A DNA stretch of 64,000 bases from Bufo bufo (GCF_905171765.1 NC_053392.1:504848556-504912555), one strand, 5' to 3'. Positions 10,512 through 21,157 are shown, numbered from the stretch's first letter. Notes: generated by a model from the sequence alone, not told the origin. Made by a program: numbers and translations.

Positions 10512-10975
10512 CAGGGAGTGCAGAATTATTAGGCAAATGAGTATTTTGACCACATCATCCTCTTTATGCATGTTGTCTTACTCCAAGCTGTATAGGCTCG
10601 AAAGCCTACTACCAATTAAGCATATTAGGTGATGTGCATCTCTGTAATGAGAAGGGGTGTGGTCTAATGACATCAACACCCTATATTAGGTGTGCATAAT
10701 TATTAGGCAACTTCCTTTCCTTTGGCAAAATGGGTCAAAAGAAGGACTTGACAGGCTCAGAAAAGTCAAAAATAGTGAGATATCTTGCAGAGGGATGCAG
10801 CACTCTTAAAATTGCAAAGCTTCTGAAGCGTTATCATCGAACAATCAAGCGTTTCATTCAAAATAGTCAACAGGGTCGCAAGAAGCATGTGGAAAAACCA
10901 AGGCGCAAAATAACTGCCCATGAACTGAGAAAAGTCAAGCGTGCAGCTGCCAAGATGCCACTTGCCACCAGTTTG
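10512..10975 (+). mobile_element. 5' fragment of the DD37E Tc1-like element
   Basis: Nearly identical to 13797-14260 of the complete copy: the outer end CAGGGAGTGCAGAATTATTA after TA, the internal repeat TAATTATTAGGCAACTT, and the first 82 codons (from 10730) of the same transposase. Identity stops abruptly at 10975 after the codons for PLATSL. Differences include Tyr for Asp in LLKRYHRT and His for Arg in GRKKHVE. Truncated, so inactive. Confidence 0.93.
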
Positions 10976-11630
10976 AAATCTATGATAAAATGACAACTGA
11001 TTGTTACCATTACACTTGACAATGGAGTATGTCTCTACACATTCTGGCACTGTCAACAGTGTTTGGACACTATGTAGGGACACACCCTGTTAACAAGAGG
11101 AATAATAACAACCAGTTGTCAGTTTATCCATAAACTTCCAGGAGAAGTAATGGAGGAATGGTACAATGGAGAGTTCAAAGCAAACATGATTATGCTACAT
11201 CCTTTGAAAAGATCTGTCGTAGAATCCACAGCCCATTTTCCGTGTTTTGCATTTTGAATGGGAGCGCTCCACCCGCAGCTTTAGACCCAGCCAAGGGGGC
11301 TAATCTGTGAGCAGACACCCACTATGGTTTCCAATGGTTCCTTTCTTGACACAGTCTGGAAAATGGCACCAAATTAAACCACAGCCGCATAAATGGCAGT
11401 GCAGATTTCCTTTGAAAACAATAGGAGACAATTTCCTTGTGACGGCCACACGTTTAGTGCTGTCGAATCCGCACCAAAAATGCACATAAAAATCCCTATA
11501 TTGACGAGGCCTTATATAAAACATAAGAGATTTACGCATGAACCCATTCACAGTTACGCTACTATACTATAGCACCAAGTTTGCAGCTTCTCCTGGGATC
11601 ACATATCTCAGTTTGTACATGTTTTGGCAG
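10976..11630. other. Intron 2 end, nothing recognised
   Basis: No gene or repeat recognised. The 11230-11500 part has a GC-richer, MITE-like texture (GCATAAATGGCAGTGCAGAT) but no inverted ends were found. Confidence 0.4.
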
Positions 11631-11783
11631 GAAATGGCCAGAGCAGAACCAGTGTGCCCTCCAGAAACTATGGACAGTGAGGACATGTTATTTATGCTGT
11701 ATACATCTGGCAGCACTGGACAGCCTAAGGGAATCGTGCACACACAGGCTGGGTATTTGCTGTATGCTTCCCTCACGCATAAG
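11631..11783 (+). CDS. acss1: ACSS1-type gene, visible exon 3 (P-loop)
   Basis: Fifty-one whole codons, phase 0 at both ends. The product holds the AMP-binding signature [18 protein letters not shown], the Ser/Thr/Gly-rich P-loop that grips ATP phosphates in the ANL adenylating superfamily. Its last lysine shows this is not a shadow frame. The acceptor follows TTTTGGCAG and the donor is GTAAGTG. The intron to the next exon is only 100 bases, very short for this gene. Confidence 0.96.
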
Positions 11784-11883
11784 GTAAGTGTATTTTGTGG
11801 TTGTGCCCCAATGATGATATCCTCTTCTGCTATGCTGGCATACAACCTATGATTAATATCATAATGTCTATTTTTTCTGTCAG

Positions 11884-12031
11884 TACGTATTTGACTACAA
11901 ACAAGGAGATGTGTTTGGATGTGTTGCCGACATTGGCTGGATTACTGGGCATAGCTATGTTGTCTATGGACCTCTGTGCAATGGAGCCACCACTGTCCTG
12001 TTTGAGAGTACTCCAACATATCCAGATCCAG
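11884..12031 (+). CDS. acss1: ACSS1-type gene, visible exon 4
   Basis: Forty-nine codons plus one base of a split glycine codon. The product contains [20 protein letters not shown], in which the W-I-T triplet aligns with residues lining the acetate pocket of the Salmonella enzyme (W-V-T there; family knowledge), followed by [16 protein letters not shown]. The acceptor is TTTCTGTCAG and the donor GTGAAG. Phase agrees with the next exon, which supplies the other two bases of the glycine. Confidence 0.95.
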
Positions 12032-13348
12032 GTGAAGAGACCAGATTTATGGAAAATATTTCCTTCTGTTATTCCAAAGTCTTTGCATTACTTAAGATAA
12101 GTGGAAAAAAAGGTGTAAAGTTAGTTCATGCTGAACCCTACATCCATCATGTTATCCTTTTAGAGTAATAAATCACAAAAAAGCTGGCCTTGGGTTAATA
12201 TTGGGCAAATCTGTTGATTTCAGGTGGACTAGTCAACCATCTAATATGTTTGGGGTCTCCCTGACTCTTCCCCAAAAGCAGATGTTGGGGGACAGAAGGA
12301 TCGGACAGTATGATTGGGCATGTCTGATCCTTTTATGCATCCATTGAAATGAATAAGCAGCCATGTAGTACAAGACCAGGTAGAGTCCTTTAGAGTGGAA
12401 GCTTGAGTTGGTTCTAGAGTGACTATGGTAGCTCTTTATAGTAGCTCTTTGCTCTGGCTAATAGAGGAGGTTCCTGAGTGGGCATATAGTAGGGCATATG
12501 GAAAGAGGTTGTCATAGATACTGTACATATTGCTATACTGCTATTGTATTAAAAGTTTTCATGTCACCTGGCCATACTTGCATGTAACAGGAAATTGAGG
12601 TTGAGGTGACATAGAGCCTGACCACAAATGAAACGTTGGCCGTACACATTAGGAGGAGACGGAAGAAAGCTACTTCCAGACTCCCCTGACAGCGGCTTAT
12701 CTCTCCAAAGACAAAAAGAAAGGGCAGTTGAAATCCAACTACTCGATCCTTATCTCCCCTAATATGACGTTAGGTGAGAGTCGGATGACACGTTAGATAG
12801 TTGTGAAGTCCCACTTAAAATGGAGGGTTCGGCTTACATTTATCTAATGTGTATAGTCAGTTTTAGAATTTGTAAAGCACTTGAATAAAGCCTATGTAAA
12901 GTCACCTGTGGTCACATCATTAGTGTCCATTCATCAGGCACTGATGTTGAGGGATAAGGTCTGGTCTTTCACTTAGTATTCCAGTTCATTCCCAGGGTGG
13001 AGGTTAGACCTTTGCCAACACAGAACTCAGTAAACCATTTTTTCTAAACATATTTACTTAGCAAAATTCATGAGATTGGATAGTTGCCATTTTAGCAGTG
13101 TAGTTCAGAGACTACATTTTAAGAGAAAATTTTTGGGATTCCAATGAGTTATTCGTTACAGAATTTACTGTATGTTTTATAATTACGTAGGCGACATTCT
13201 GACAAAAGCACCTGACTTTTATTACTTTATTGTGCTTTTACATAAAAGAATCACATTTACAAGGGACTTGAAATTATTTGGCATGAATTGTAGCATGTGG
13301 ATGATTTTAACAACATTTTCTACAAAGAATATTGTTGATGTTGCTTAG
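12032..13348. other. Intron 4 with a possible MITE
   Basis: From about 12637 to 12860 the phrases GGCCGTACACATTAGG and CTAATGTGTATAGTC face each other, suggesting an old foldback MITE of about 220 bases. The rest is AT-rich intron with no recognisable element. Confidence 0.35.
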
Positions 13349-13486
13349 GTCGCTATTGGGAGATGGTGGAACGGTTGAGGATTAATCAGTTTTATGGTGC
13401 GCCAACTGCAATACGCCTGCTACTCAAGTATGGAGACGACTGGGTAAAGAAATACGATAGGTCATCTTTAAAAATGTTGGGCTCAG
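13349..13486 (+). CDS. acss1: ACSS1-type gene, visible exon 5
   Basis: The exon completes a glycine codon, adds 45 codons and ends with one base of a split valine codon. The product reads [20 protein letters not shown] through [12 protein letters not shown]; the FYGAPTAIR stretch is the conserved adenylation-domain strand before the VGEPIN motif. The acceptor is TTGCTTAG and the donor GTGGGT. The DD37E transposon lies only about 300 bases downstream in the next intron. Confidence 0.95.
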
Positions 13487-13794
13487 GTGGGTAAAGAGGA
13501 CTTGTCTAATACCTACATTTGTATGTTGTAAGATTATTTTAACTCCAGCGTTTAAAGCACAGGAAACACAGTAAATTCACAAACTATATATATTCTAGCA
13601 CCTGCTCCTTTAATCCCCTCATTTACCTCGGTCCTATGTGGTCTCATATTACACTTAAAACTAACAACTATATGAAAAATCTCTCCATGTCCCAGAATCT
13701 CAGCCATGCCTCTTCTCCTCACTGTGTCTGGCTAGGACTTGCTAGCACTTGCTTTAAGAAACAAATGTAAGATATCCTAATAAGAGAGCTAGTA
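13487..13794. other. Intron 5 start, nothing recognised
   Basis: Unremarkable AT-rich sequence between visible exon 5 and the DD37E element. Confidence 0.5.
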
Positions 13795-13796
13795 TA

Positions 13797-15302
13797 CACT
13801 GCGTGCAGAATTATTAGGCAAATGAGTATTTTGACCACATCATCCTCTTTATGCATGTTGTCTTACTCCAAGCTGTATAGGCTCGAAAGCCTACTACCAA
13901 TTAAGCATATTAGGTGATGTGCATCTCTGTAATGAGAAGGGGTGTGGTCTAATGACATCAACACCCTATATTAGGTGTGCAGAATTATTAGGCAACTTCC
14001 TTTCCTTTGGCAAAATGGGTCAAAAGAAGGACTTGACAGGCTCAGAAAAGTCAAAAATAGTGAGATATCTTGCAGAGGGATGCAGCACTCTTAAAATTGC
14101 AAAGCTTCTGAAGCGTGATCATCGAACAATCAAGCGTTTCATTCAAAATAGTCAACAGGGTCGCAAGAAGCGTGTGGAAAAACCAAGGCGCAAAATAACT
14201 GCCCATGAACTGAGAAAAGTCAAGCGTGCAGCTGCCAAGATGCCACTTGCCACCAGTTTGGCCATATTTCAGAGCTGCAACATCACTGGAGTGCCCAAAA
14301 GCACAAGGTGTGCAATACTCAGAGACATGGCCAAGGTAAGAAAGGCTGAAAGACGACCACCACTGAACAAGACACACAAGCTGAAACGTCAAGACTGGGC
14401 CAAGAAATATCTCAAGACTGATTTTTCTAAGGTTTTATGGACTGATGAAATGAGAGTGAGTCTTGATGGGCCAGATGGATGGGCCCGTGGCTGGATTGGT
14501 AAAGGGCAGAGAGCTCCAGTCCGACTCAGACGCCAGCAAGGTGGAGGTGGAGTACTGGTTTGGGCTGGTATCATCAAAGATGAGCTTGTGGGGCCTTTTC
14601 GGGTTGAGGATGGAGTCAAGCTCAACTCCCAGTCCTACTGCCAGTTTCTGGAAGACACCTTCTTCAAGCAGTGGTACAGGAAGAAGTCTGCATCCTTCAA
14701 GAAAAACATGATTTTCATGCAGGACAATGCTCCATCACACGCGTCCAAGTACTCCACAGCGTGGCTGGCAAGAAAGGGTATAAAAGAAGAAAATCTAATG
14801 ACATGGCCTCCTTGTTCACCTGATCTGAACCCCATTGAGAACCTGTGGTCCATCATCAAGTGTGAGATTTACAAGGAGGGAAAACAGTACACCTCTCTGA
14901 TCAAAACACTGACAGAATCCATGGATGGCAGGCTTTTGAGTGTCCTTGCAAAGAAAGGTGGCTATATTGGTATATTGGTTTTTGTTTTGTTTTTGAATGT
15001 CAGAAATGTATATTTGTGAATGTTGAGATGTTATATTGGTTTCACTGGTAAAAATAAATAATTGAAATGGGTATATATTTGTTTTTTGTTAAGTTGCCTA
15101 ATAATTATGCACAGTAATAGTCAACTGCACACACAGATATCCCCCTAAAATAGCTAAAACTAAAAACAAACTAAAAACTACTTCCAAAAATATTCAGCTT
15201 TGATATTAATGAGTTTTTTGGGTTCATTGAGAACATGGTTGTTGCTCAATAATAAAATTAATCCTCAAAAATACAACTTGCCTAATAATTCTGCTCTCCC
15301 TG
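13797..15302 (+). mobile_element. Complete Tc1-like element, DD37E type, with doubled end repeats
   Basis: TA flanks at 13795-13796 and 15303-15304. Each end carries two copies of a core resembling TGCAGAATTATTAGGCAA: left at 13804 and 13978, right (inverted) at 15093 and 15276, spaced about 175 to 185 bases, an IR/DR arrangement like that of Sleeping Beauty. One uninterrupted transposase gene lies between. Length is about 1506 bases. Confidence 0.93.
14015..15019 (+). CDS. Tc1-like transposase, DD37E, uninterrupted
   Basis: 334 residues. The start is placed at MGQKKDLTGSEKSK because the same ATG opens the 10730 copy; an in-frame ATG at 13919 lies in the element's left end. N-terminal helix-turn-helix region at about 8-80 (KIVRYLAEGCSTLKIAKLLK, RDHRTIKRFI), basic linker, then the catalytic domain: D144 in LWTDEMRV, D237 in MQDNAPSH, E275 in NPIENLW. 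There are 37 residues between the last two, instead of 34 in classic Tc1. That spacing matches a vertebrate DD37E clade reported as TRT (family knowledge, by spacing only). GGGGVLVWAG is the usual glycine-rich box. The last 15 residues after KKGGYIGI look like read-through into the end region, so the natural stop may be lost. Confidence 0.92.
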   Translation: MGQKKDLTGSEKSKIVRYLAEGCSTLKIAKLLKRDHRTIKRFIQNSQQGRKKRVEKPRRKITAHELRKVKRAAAKMPLATSLAIFQSCNITGVPKSTRCAILRDMAKVRKAERRPPLNKTHKLKRQDWAKKYLKTDFSKVLWTDEMRVSLDGPDGWARGWIGKGQRAPVRLRRQQGGGGVLVWAGIIKDELVGPFRVEDGVKLNSQSYCQFLEDTFFKQWYRKKSASFKKNMIFMQDNAPSHASKYSTAWLARKGIKEENLMTWPPCSPDLNPIENLWSIIKCEIYKEGKQYTSLIKTLTESMDGRLLSVLAKKGGYIGILVFVLFLNVRNVYL

Positions 15303-15319
15303 TATTTGTCTCAGACTTA

Positions 15320-15639
15320 GGGCTCATGCACATGGCTGTATGCCCTCCCAGACATACGGTCCATGAGCGGGCCATATGTCCCGGAGCGGCATACATCGTG
15401 CGCACGGGAGCCGCACAGCATTATAGGTTGCTATGATACTGTGCGCATCGGGCTGCCCGCGGGACTATTGTCCCGCACTCATATGATATTATGAGTACGG
15501 GACAATAGCCGATGCGCACAGCATTATAGTAACCTATGATGCTGTGCGCTCCCGTGCGCACGATGTATGCTGCTCTGGGACATATGGCCCGCTCATGGAC
15601 CGTATGTCTCGGAGGGCATACGGCCATGTGCATGAGCCC
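15320..15639. repeat. TTA-flanked foldback MITE
   Basis: TTA duplicates at 15317-15319 and 15640-15642. Ends GGGCTCATGCACATGGC and complement; the whole 320 bases folds back on itself. A 3-bp TTA duplication suggests the PIF/Harbinger superfamily (inference). Confidence 0.85.
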
Positions 15640-15647
15640 TTATGCCT

Positions 15648-15812
15648 CATTCACACATCAGTGTTTTCGTCAGTGATTTCCATCAGTGACTGTGAGCAAA
15701 AACCAGGTGCGGCTCTAAACACAGAACAGGTGCAGATCTTCCCCTTATACCTTATACCAATCCTGTTTTTGGCTCACAATCACTGATGGAAATCACTGAC
15801 CAAAACAACAAC
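15648..15812. repeat. Foldback MITE with GTCAGTGATTTCCATCAGTG
   Basis: Inverted arms GTCAGTGATTTCCATCAGTG (15680) and CACTGATGGAAATCACTGAC (15781), with AAACCAGG and CCTGTTTTTGGCTC inside. Relatives at 30129-30357 and 42413-42460, each directly beside a TTA- or TAA-flanked MITE. Confidence 0.75.
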
Positions 15813-16406
15813 ATTGCTCTTTCATTTTTAGCTTCCTTATTGTAACCAGTTAATAATATTTCATCATTTTAATAAATTAACTCACAAAGTGTAGAAAACT
15901 AAAACTGTGTAAGACTTTTCATACTGACATTTTTTTCATATAAAGATTTCCAATAGTGTAAGAAAACAGAAATCTGATGGACCCATTATAAGTTAATGGG
16001 ATCTGGGAAGAACAATTACAAAACAAATCCATCATGGATCCATAAGGATGCAATGGGAATAAAGCTTAAAGCTTCCCACTCATTTGTCTGATGGTTATTC
16101 CTACCAGCTCCATTGGCCAATTGCCCATGTGTTTTTAATGCGACGAGGGGAATAAGCAGCTGCCAGACACCTCTGGCAACAGTTTATCTCCTGCGAGAAC
16201 AATGTTGAAATGCATGTCTGTTCTTCTTCTCTAGATTTTCCATAAGATTTTGACTTGATGTCTTCTTGTAGAGTAAAAATAATACAAAAGGATTGAAATG
16301 CATGTACAACCAAATTTTACCTTCATATGATATAACCTAATTTTTGAATACCTTCAATGAACATTAGCTCAGAAATATCAAACCGTTTTAAAGCAATAGA
16401 AAAAAA
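15813..16406. other. Intron 5, nothing firm
   Basis: AT-rich intron. 16075-16200 has a MITE-like texture without clear ends. Confidence 0.4.
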
Positions 16407-16414
16407 GTCTAGAC

Positions 16415-17566
16415 CAGGGGTCTGCAACCTTTAAGACATAAAGAGCCACTTGGACCCGTTTCCGAAGGGAAAAAAAAAACTGGGAGCCACAAAACCATTG
16501 CGACATTTAAAACAAATATAACACTGCATATATTGTTTCTTACCTTAATGCTATATACAGGATCGTGCAGTCAGCTGTCAATCTGAAGAAAAAAATGACT
16601 TTTTCACTTAACAATGTAAAATATATTTTTGCAAATTAATTGCGAATTAAAATATTAAATTTACCTTTACCAGACCCCCAATCACGTGCCAGTAATACGA
16701 GACCCCCCAATCATGTGCCAGTAATACCAGACCCCTCCAATCATGCGCCAGTAATAACAGACCCCCCTCCAATCATGTGCCAGTAATACCAGACCCCCCT
16801 CCAATCATGTGCCAGTAATACCAGACCCCCCTCCAATCATGTGCCAGTAGTAATACCAGACCCCCCCCAATCATGTGCCAGTAATACCAGACCCCCCTCC
16901 AATCATGTGCCAGTAGTAATACCAGACCCCCCCAATCATGTGCCAGTAGTAATACCAGATCCCCCCCAATCATGTGCCAGTAGTAATACCAGACCCCCCC
17001 CAATCATGTGCCAGTAATTCCAGGGCCCCCCAAATTCCCCAATCATGTGCCAGTATAATACCAGGGCCCCCCCATTATGTGGCAGACTGCCAGTTAAAAA
17101 AAAAAAAAATTAACACTTATACTTACCTCTTTGGAGCGATGGGATGCAGGCCTCTTCCGGCCTGTGTCCCGACTCCAGCGATGTATGGCTCAGGCGGCGC
17201 GATGACGTCATCGCGCCGCCTACGCCGGCCTCTGATAGGCTGCCGGCACTACTAGGCCGACAGCCTATCAGAGGAACAGGAAAGGAAACACACCTCCCTG
17301 CCCTGCTCCTCCGCACAGCCTTCTGTTTGTATCGCTGTCCTGAGGACGGCGATACAAACAGATCACTATGGAGATGAGCGCTTCGCTTCCACAATGGAAG
17401 CGCTCATCTCAGTGCCTGCCCAGCCGCCGCCGCACAGTGCCTGCCCCGCCGCCGCCGCACACACACTGCTCATGCCGCATACACACTGCTCATGCTCATG
17501 CTGGAGCCGCGGCAAAGGTTCAAAAGAGCCGCATGCGGCTCCGGAGCTGCGGGTTGCCGACACCTG
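16415..17566. mobile_element. Non-autonomous hAT element, hairpin-rich
   Basis: Flanked by identical 8-base repeats GTCTAGAC (16407-16414, 17567-17574). Ends CAGGGGTCTGCAACC and GGTTGCCGACACCTG, the common vertebrate hAT end type. Inside are a tandem array (16676-17070) and several near-perfect hairpins near 17193-17225, 17229-17274, 17321-17360 and 17371-17410. No transposase. Length 1152 bases. Confidence 0.92.
16676..17070. repeat. Minisatellite inside the hAT element
   Basis: About twelve imperfect copies of a roughly 30-base unit built on CAATCATGTGCCAGTAATAC and CAGACCCCCCT. Length variation comes from an extra AGT and from the C runs. Confidence 0.92.
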
Positions 17567-17672
17567 GTCTAGACTATCAGAAGGGCAAATGGGGCAATTG
17601 TTCAAAGGTCTCCATCACCTGGGATCTTCACCTCCACCAGCCTTACCCTTCAGCATTTCTTAGCCATTCTAA

Positions 17673-17971
17673 AGGCTCCATTCACACGTCCATAACGTGT
17701 TTTGCGGATCCACAGATCTGCAAAACGCGGACACCGGCAATGTGCGTTCTGCATTTTGCGGACCACACATCGCCATCACTAATAGAATAAGCCTATTTTT
17801 GTCCGCAATTGCGGACAAGAGTGAGACATGTTCTATTTTTTTCGGGAACGGAATTGCAGACCCGGAAGTGCGGGTCCGCAATTCCATATCCGGGCAGCAC
17901 AATGTGCTGCCCCATAGGAATGAATGGGTCCGCAAAATGCGTAACGAAATTGCGGACATGTGAATGGAGCC
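17673..17971. repeat. TAA-flanked foldback MITE
   Basis: Ends AGGCTCCATTCACACGTCC and GGACATGTGAATGGAGCC with TAA beside both ends (17670-17672, 17972-17974). The interior contains GCGGATCC, TTGCGGAC and GACATGTTCTATTTTTTT, shared with other MITEs in the window. Confidence 0.82.
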
Positions 17972-17974
17972 TAA

Positions 17975-18671
17975 CAGAAAGACATGGACCTTTGATATGT
18001 TTGTTATATATTTTAGTGTATTTTAATAAAATTATACTGTGTATGTGAATTAGGGTTGGAGCTTCATTCTCTTTGAGCTCTGATGCCCCATCTGCCTGCA
18101 CTGCTAACCAGAAGTAATCCAGTGGTTTTTCACTGCCATATGGAGAAACCTCTGGTGACGCTTATTCCAAGGAAAGGGGTCCTGTAAAAATAAAACAGAT
18201 CCTGTGCATGTAGTACTTTTTTCCCGTCTAAAAACCGCTCAAATGGAGGCCAAATGTGCAACAGGATCTGTTTTTTTTTTTTTTTTTGTTTACAGGATCC
18301 TGTTTTCTTCTTCTTTCTGTTCTTCTGACTGCTCAGAAGTACGGAAAATGAAACAGAGATGTGAACTTTTCCTTCGACTTGCAAATAGGAATGCTCGTTC
18401 GTTCGTAGGAATGCTCTTTAGCGATGATCTGCCTATGTAAAAGTGCCGCCGATCACCCAATGAATGAGCTCATTTATCGGGCAATCGCATTTTTATGCAT
18501 TCTAAAATATCATTGTCAGCGGCACTGCCATCTAATAATGGTCTGCTGCCATCAAACAATGATTCTCCATGGGGAAGAACAATGGCATTACGCTTCCTTC
18601 CCGACAATCGAAATGCTGATCTGCAGGTCTAATACAGCCCTTAGATGGCGATGCATGATATAACACCCTTA
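17975..18671. other. Intron 5 with decayed MITE copy
   Basis: 18430-18645 is a decayed partial relative of the 18672-19005 element (GTCTAATACAGCCCTTA at 18628). 18280-18320 holds poly-T and TTC-rich stretches. No gene seen. Confidence 0.45.
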
Positions 18672-19005
18672 GGCTGGTATTACACCAGCAGATGAGGCTG
18701 ACGATTGTCGGGCAGGAAGCATTACTTCCCGACAATCGCCTGCTCGTCAGTGGAGGAGACTGCTGCATTTACATGCTGCGATCTCCACCACAGTATGGGG
18801 AGGAGCCATCGCTAATGCAATTGTTCGTCCCCATACAAAATCATTATTTTTTTAGTGTGCGTAAAAAATGTCATTGCCCGATGAACAAGTTGTTCATCAG
18901 GTAATTGACGGCACTTTTACACCGGCATCATCATCACTACTAAGTGTTGCTTCAAATGCGTGTCAGCAATGATCTGGCCGACCCTCTGCACGTCTAATAC
19001 AGCCC
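18672..19005. repeat. TTA-flanked MITE
   Basis: TTA at 18669-18671 and 19006-19008. Ends GGCTGGTATTACAC and GTCTAATACAGCCC, with CGACAATCG motifs inverted inside. A family member is suspected at about 47492-47801. Confidence 0.7.
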
Positions 19006-19080
19006 TTACTCATAAGGCGGGATCCTTAAAAGTGTTTGCCTATGTGATTCTACCATTTGTAATCCAGCCCTGGGAATATA

Positions 19081-20720
19081 CAGTCAGGTCCATAAATATT
19101 GGGACGTCGACACAATTCTAACATTTTTGGCTCTATACACCACCACAATGGATTTGAAATTAAACGAACAAGATGTGCTTTAACTGCAGACTGTCAGCTT
19201 TAATTTGAGGGTATTTACATCCAAATCAGGTGAACGGTGTAGGAATTACAACAGTTTGCATATGTGCCTCCCACTTGTTAAGGTCCCAAAAGTAATGGGA
19301 CAATTGGCTTCTCAGCTGTTCCATGGCCAGGTGTATGTTATTCCCTCATTATCCCAATTACAATGAGCAGATAAAAGGTCCAGAGTTAATTTCAAGTGTG
19401 CTATTTGCATTTGGAATCTGTTGCTGTCAAGTCTCAAGATGAGATCCAAAGAGCTGTCACTATCAGTGAAGCAAGCCATCATTAGGCTGAAAAAACAAAA
19501 CAAACCCATCAGAGAGATAGCAAAAACATTAGGTGTGGCCAAAACAACTGTTTGGAACATTCTTAAAAAGAAGGAACACACCGGTGAGCTCCGCAACACC
19601 AAAAGACGCGGAAGAACACAGAAAACAACTGTGGACCAAAGAATTCTTTCCCTGGTGAAGAAAACACCCTTCACAACAGTTGGCCAGATCAAGAACACTC
19701 TCCAGGAGGTTGGTGTATGTCTGTCAATGTCAACAATCAAGAGAAGACTTCACCAGAGTGAATACAGAGGGTTCACCACAAGATGTAAACCATTGGTGAG
19801 CCTCAAAAACAAGAAGGCCAGATTAGAGTTTGCCAAACGACATCTAAAAAAGCCTTCACAGTTCTGGAACAACATCCTATAGACAGATGAGACCAAGATC
19901 AACTTGTACCAAAGTGATGGGAAGAGAAGAATATGGAGAAGGAAAGGAACTGCTCATGATCCTAAGCATACCACCTCATCAGTGAAGCATGGTGGTGGTA
20001 GTGTCATGGCGTGGGCATATATGGCTGCCAATGGAACTGGTTCTCTTGTATTTATTGATGATGTGACTGCTGACAAAAGCAGCAGGATGAATTCTGAAGT
20101 GTTTTGGGCAATATTATCTGCTCATATTCACCCAAATGCTTCAGAACTCTTTGGACGGCGCTTCACAGTGCAGATGGACAATGACCCAAAGCATACTGCA
20201 AAAGCAACCAACGAGTTTTTTAAGGGAAAGAAGTGGAATGTTATGCAATGGCCAAGTCAATCACCTTACCTGAATCCGATTGAGCATGCATTTCACTTGC
20301 TGAAGACAAAACTGAAGGGAAAATGCCCCAACAACAAGCAGGAACTGAAGACAGTTGCAGTAGAGGCCTGGCAGAGCATCACCAGGGATGAAACCCGTCT
20401 GGTGATGTCTATGTGTTCCAGACTTCAGGCTGTAATTGACTGCAAAGGATTTGCAACCAAGTATTAAAAAGTGAAAGTTTGATTTATGATTATTATTATG
20501 TCCCATTCCTTTTGGTCCCTTAACAAGTGGGAGGCACATATGCAAACTGTTGTAATTCTTACACCGTTCACCTGATTTGGATGTAAATACCCTCAAATTA
20601 AAGCTGACAGTCTGCAGTTAAAGCACATCTTGTTCGTTTAATTTCAAATCCATTGTGGTGGTGTATAGAGCCAAAAATATTAGAATCGTGTCGATGTCCC
20701 AATATTTATGGACCTGACTG
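19081..20720 (+). mobile_element. Tc1 element with ~200-bp inverted ends, nearly intact
   Basis: TA flanks at 19079-19080 and 20721-20722. Ends CAGTCAGGTCCATAAATATT and complement; the inverted ends run about 200 bases (19081 to about 19290, about 20515-20720) with few mismatches. One transposase gene sits between and carries a single nonsense codon. Length 1640 bases. Confidence 0.95.
19439..20467 (+). pseudogene. Tc1 transposase (DD34E) with one nonsense codon
   Basis: One frame of 343 codons from MRSKELSLSVKQAIIRLKKQ to CKGFATKY and stop, interrupted only by TAG at 19880. The TAG stands where the family has tryptophan before the first catalytic aspartate (xTDET), consistent with TGG to TAG. 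Helix-turn-helix IREIAKTLGVAKTTVWNILK at about 28-47, second aspartate in VQMDNDPKH, glutamate in SPYLNPIEH; 34 residues separate these, the classic Tc1 spacing. Length equals a normal Tc1 transposase. Confidence 0.93.
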
Positions 20721-20722
20721 TA

Positions 20723-20930
20723 GAACTGCCTTCTACTATTAAGATGGAATAAGTCTAAGTTGATTATTAAAGACTATTTGATTTAATTTTCAAATGAAAC
20801 AGAAATAGATCTGGTACTGCTCTGACTTGAAGAGGAAACACGTCCATGTGTTATCAGGAAAGCTGGAGACTATGGTGATATATCGCCCTGTCTTCAGGTT
20901 GTGCTCAGTGAAAATATATTCAGTAATAAA
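20723..20930. other. Intron 5, nothing recognised
   Basis: Short AT-rich spacer between the Tc1 element and the next foldback. Confidence 0.4.
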
Positions 20931-20932
20931 TC

Positions 20933-21157
20933 CACCGCTGAATGAGAAGAAAATCATGGCACTCACCCTCAAAAGCAAATATTTGATTGATTGTAGCAGG
21001 TCAGATGGGATATGGAACAGAGTAGGCGACGTCTGTCTTGTAGAAGCCAGACGAAGTACGTGTCTGCACAAAACGGCCATCGCCTACTCTGTTCCACATC
21101 CCATGTGATCTGCTACAATAAATTGAATGTCTGATTTTCTTCTCATTCAGGTGACTA
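20933..21157. repeat. Foldback repeat
   Basis: Left arm CTGAATGAGAAGAAAATC (20938) and GTAGCAGGTCAGATGGGATA (20993) pair with ATCCCATGTGATCTGCTAC (21098) and GATTTTCTTCTCATTCAG (21133). Loop near 21040-21070. MITE-like, class unknown. Confidence 0.7.

Noticed and set aside
13919..14014. Upstream in-frame start for the DD37E transposase
   Set aside because: It lies in the element's end region. The homologous fragment at 10730 begins at the MGQKKDL methionine.
16676..17070. CRISPR-like array
   Set aside because: The repeats are contiguous with no unique spacers, in vertebrate DNA within a hAT element. It is a minisatellite.
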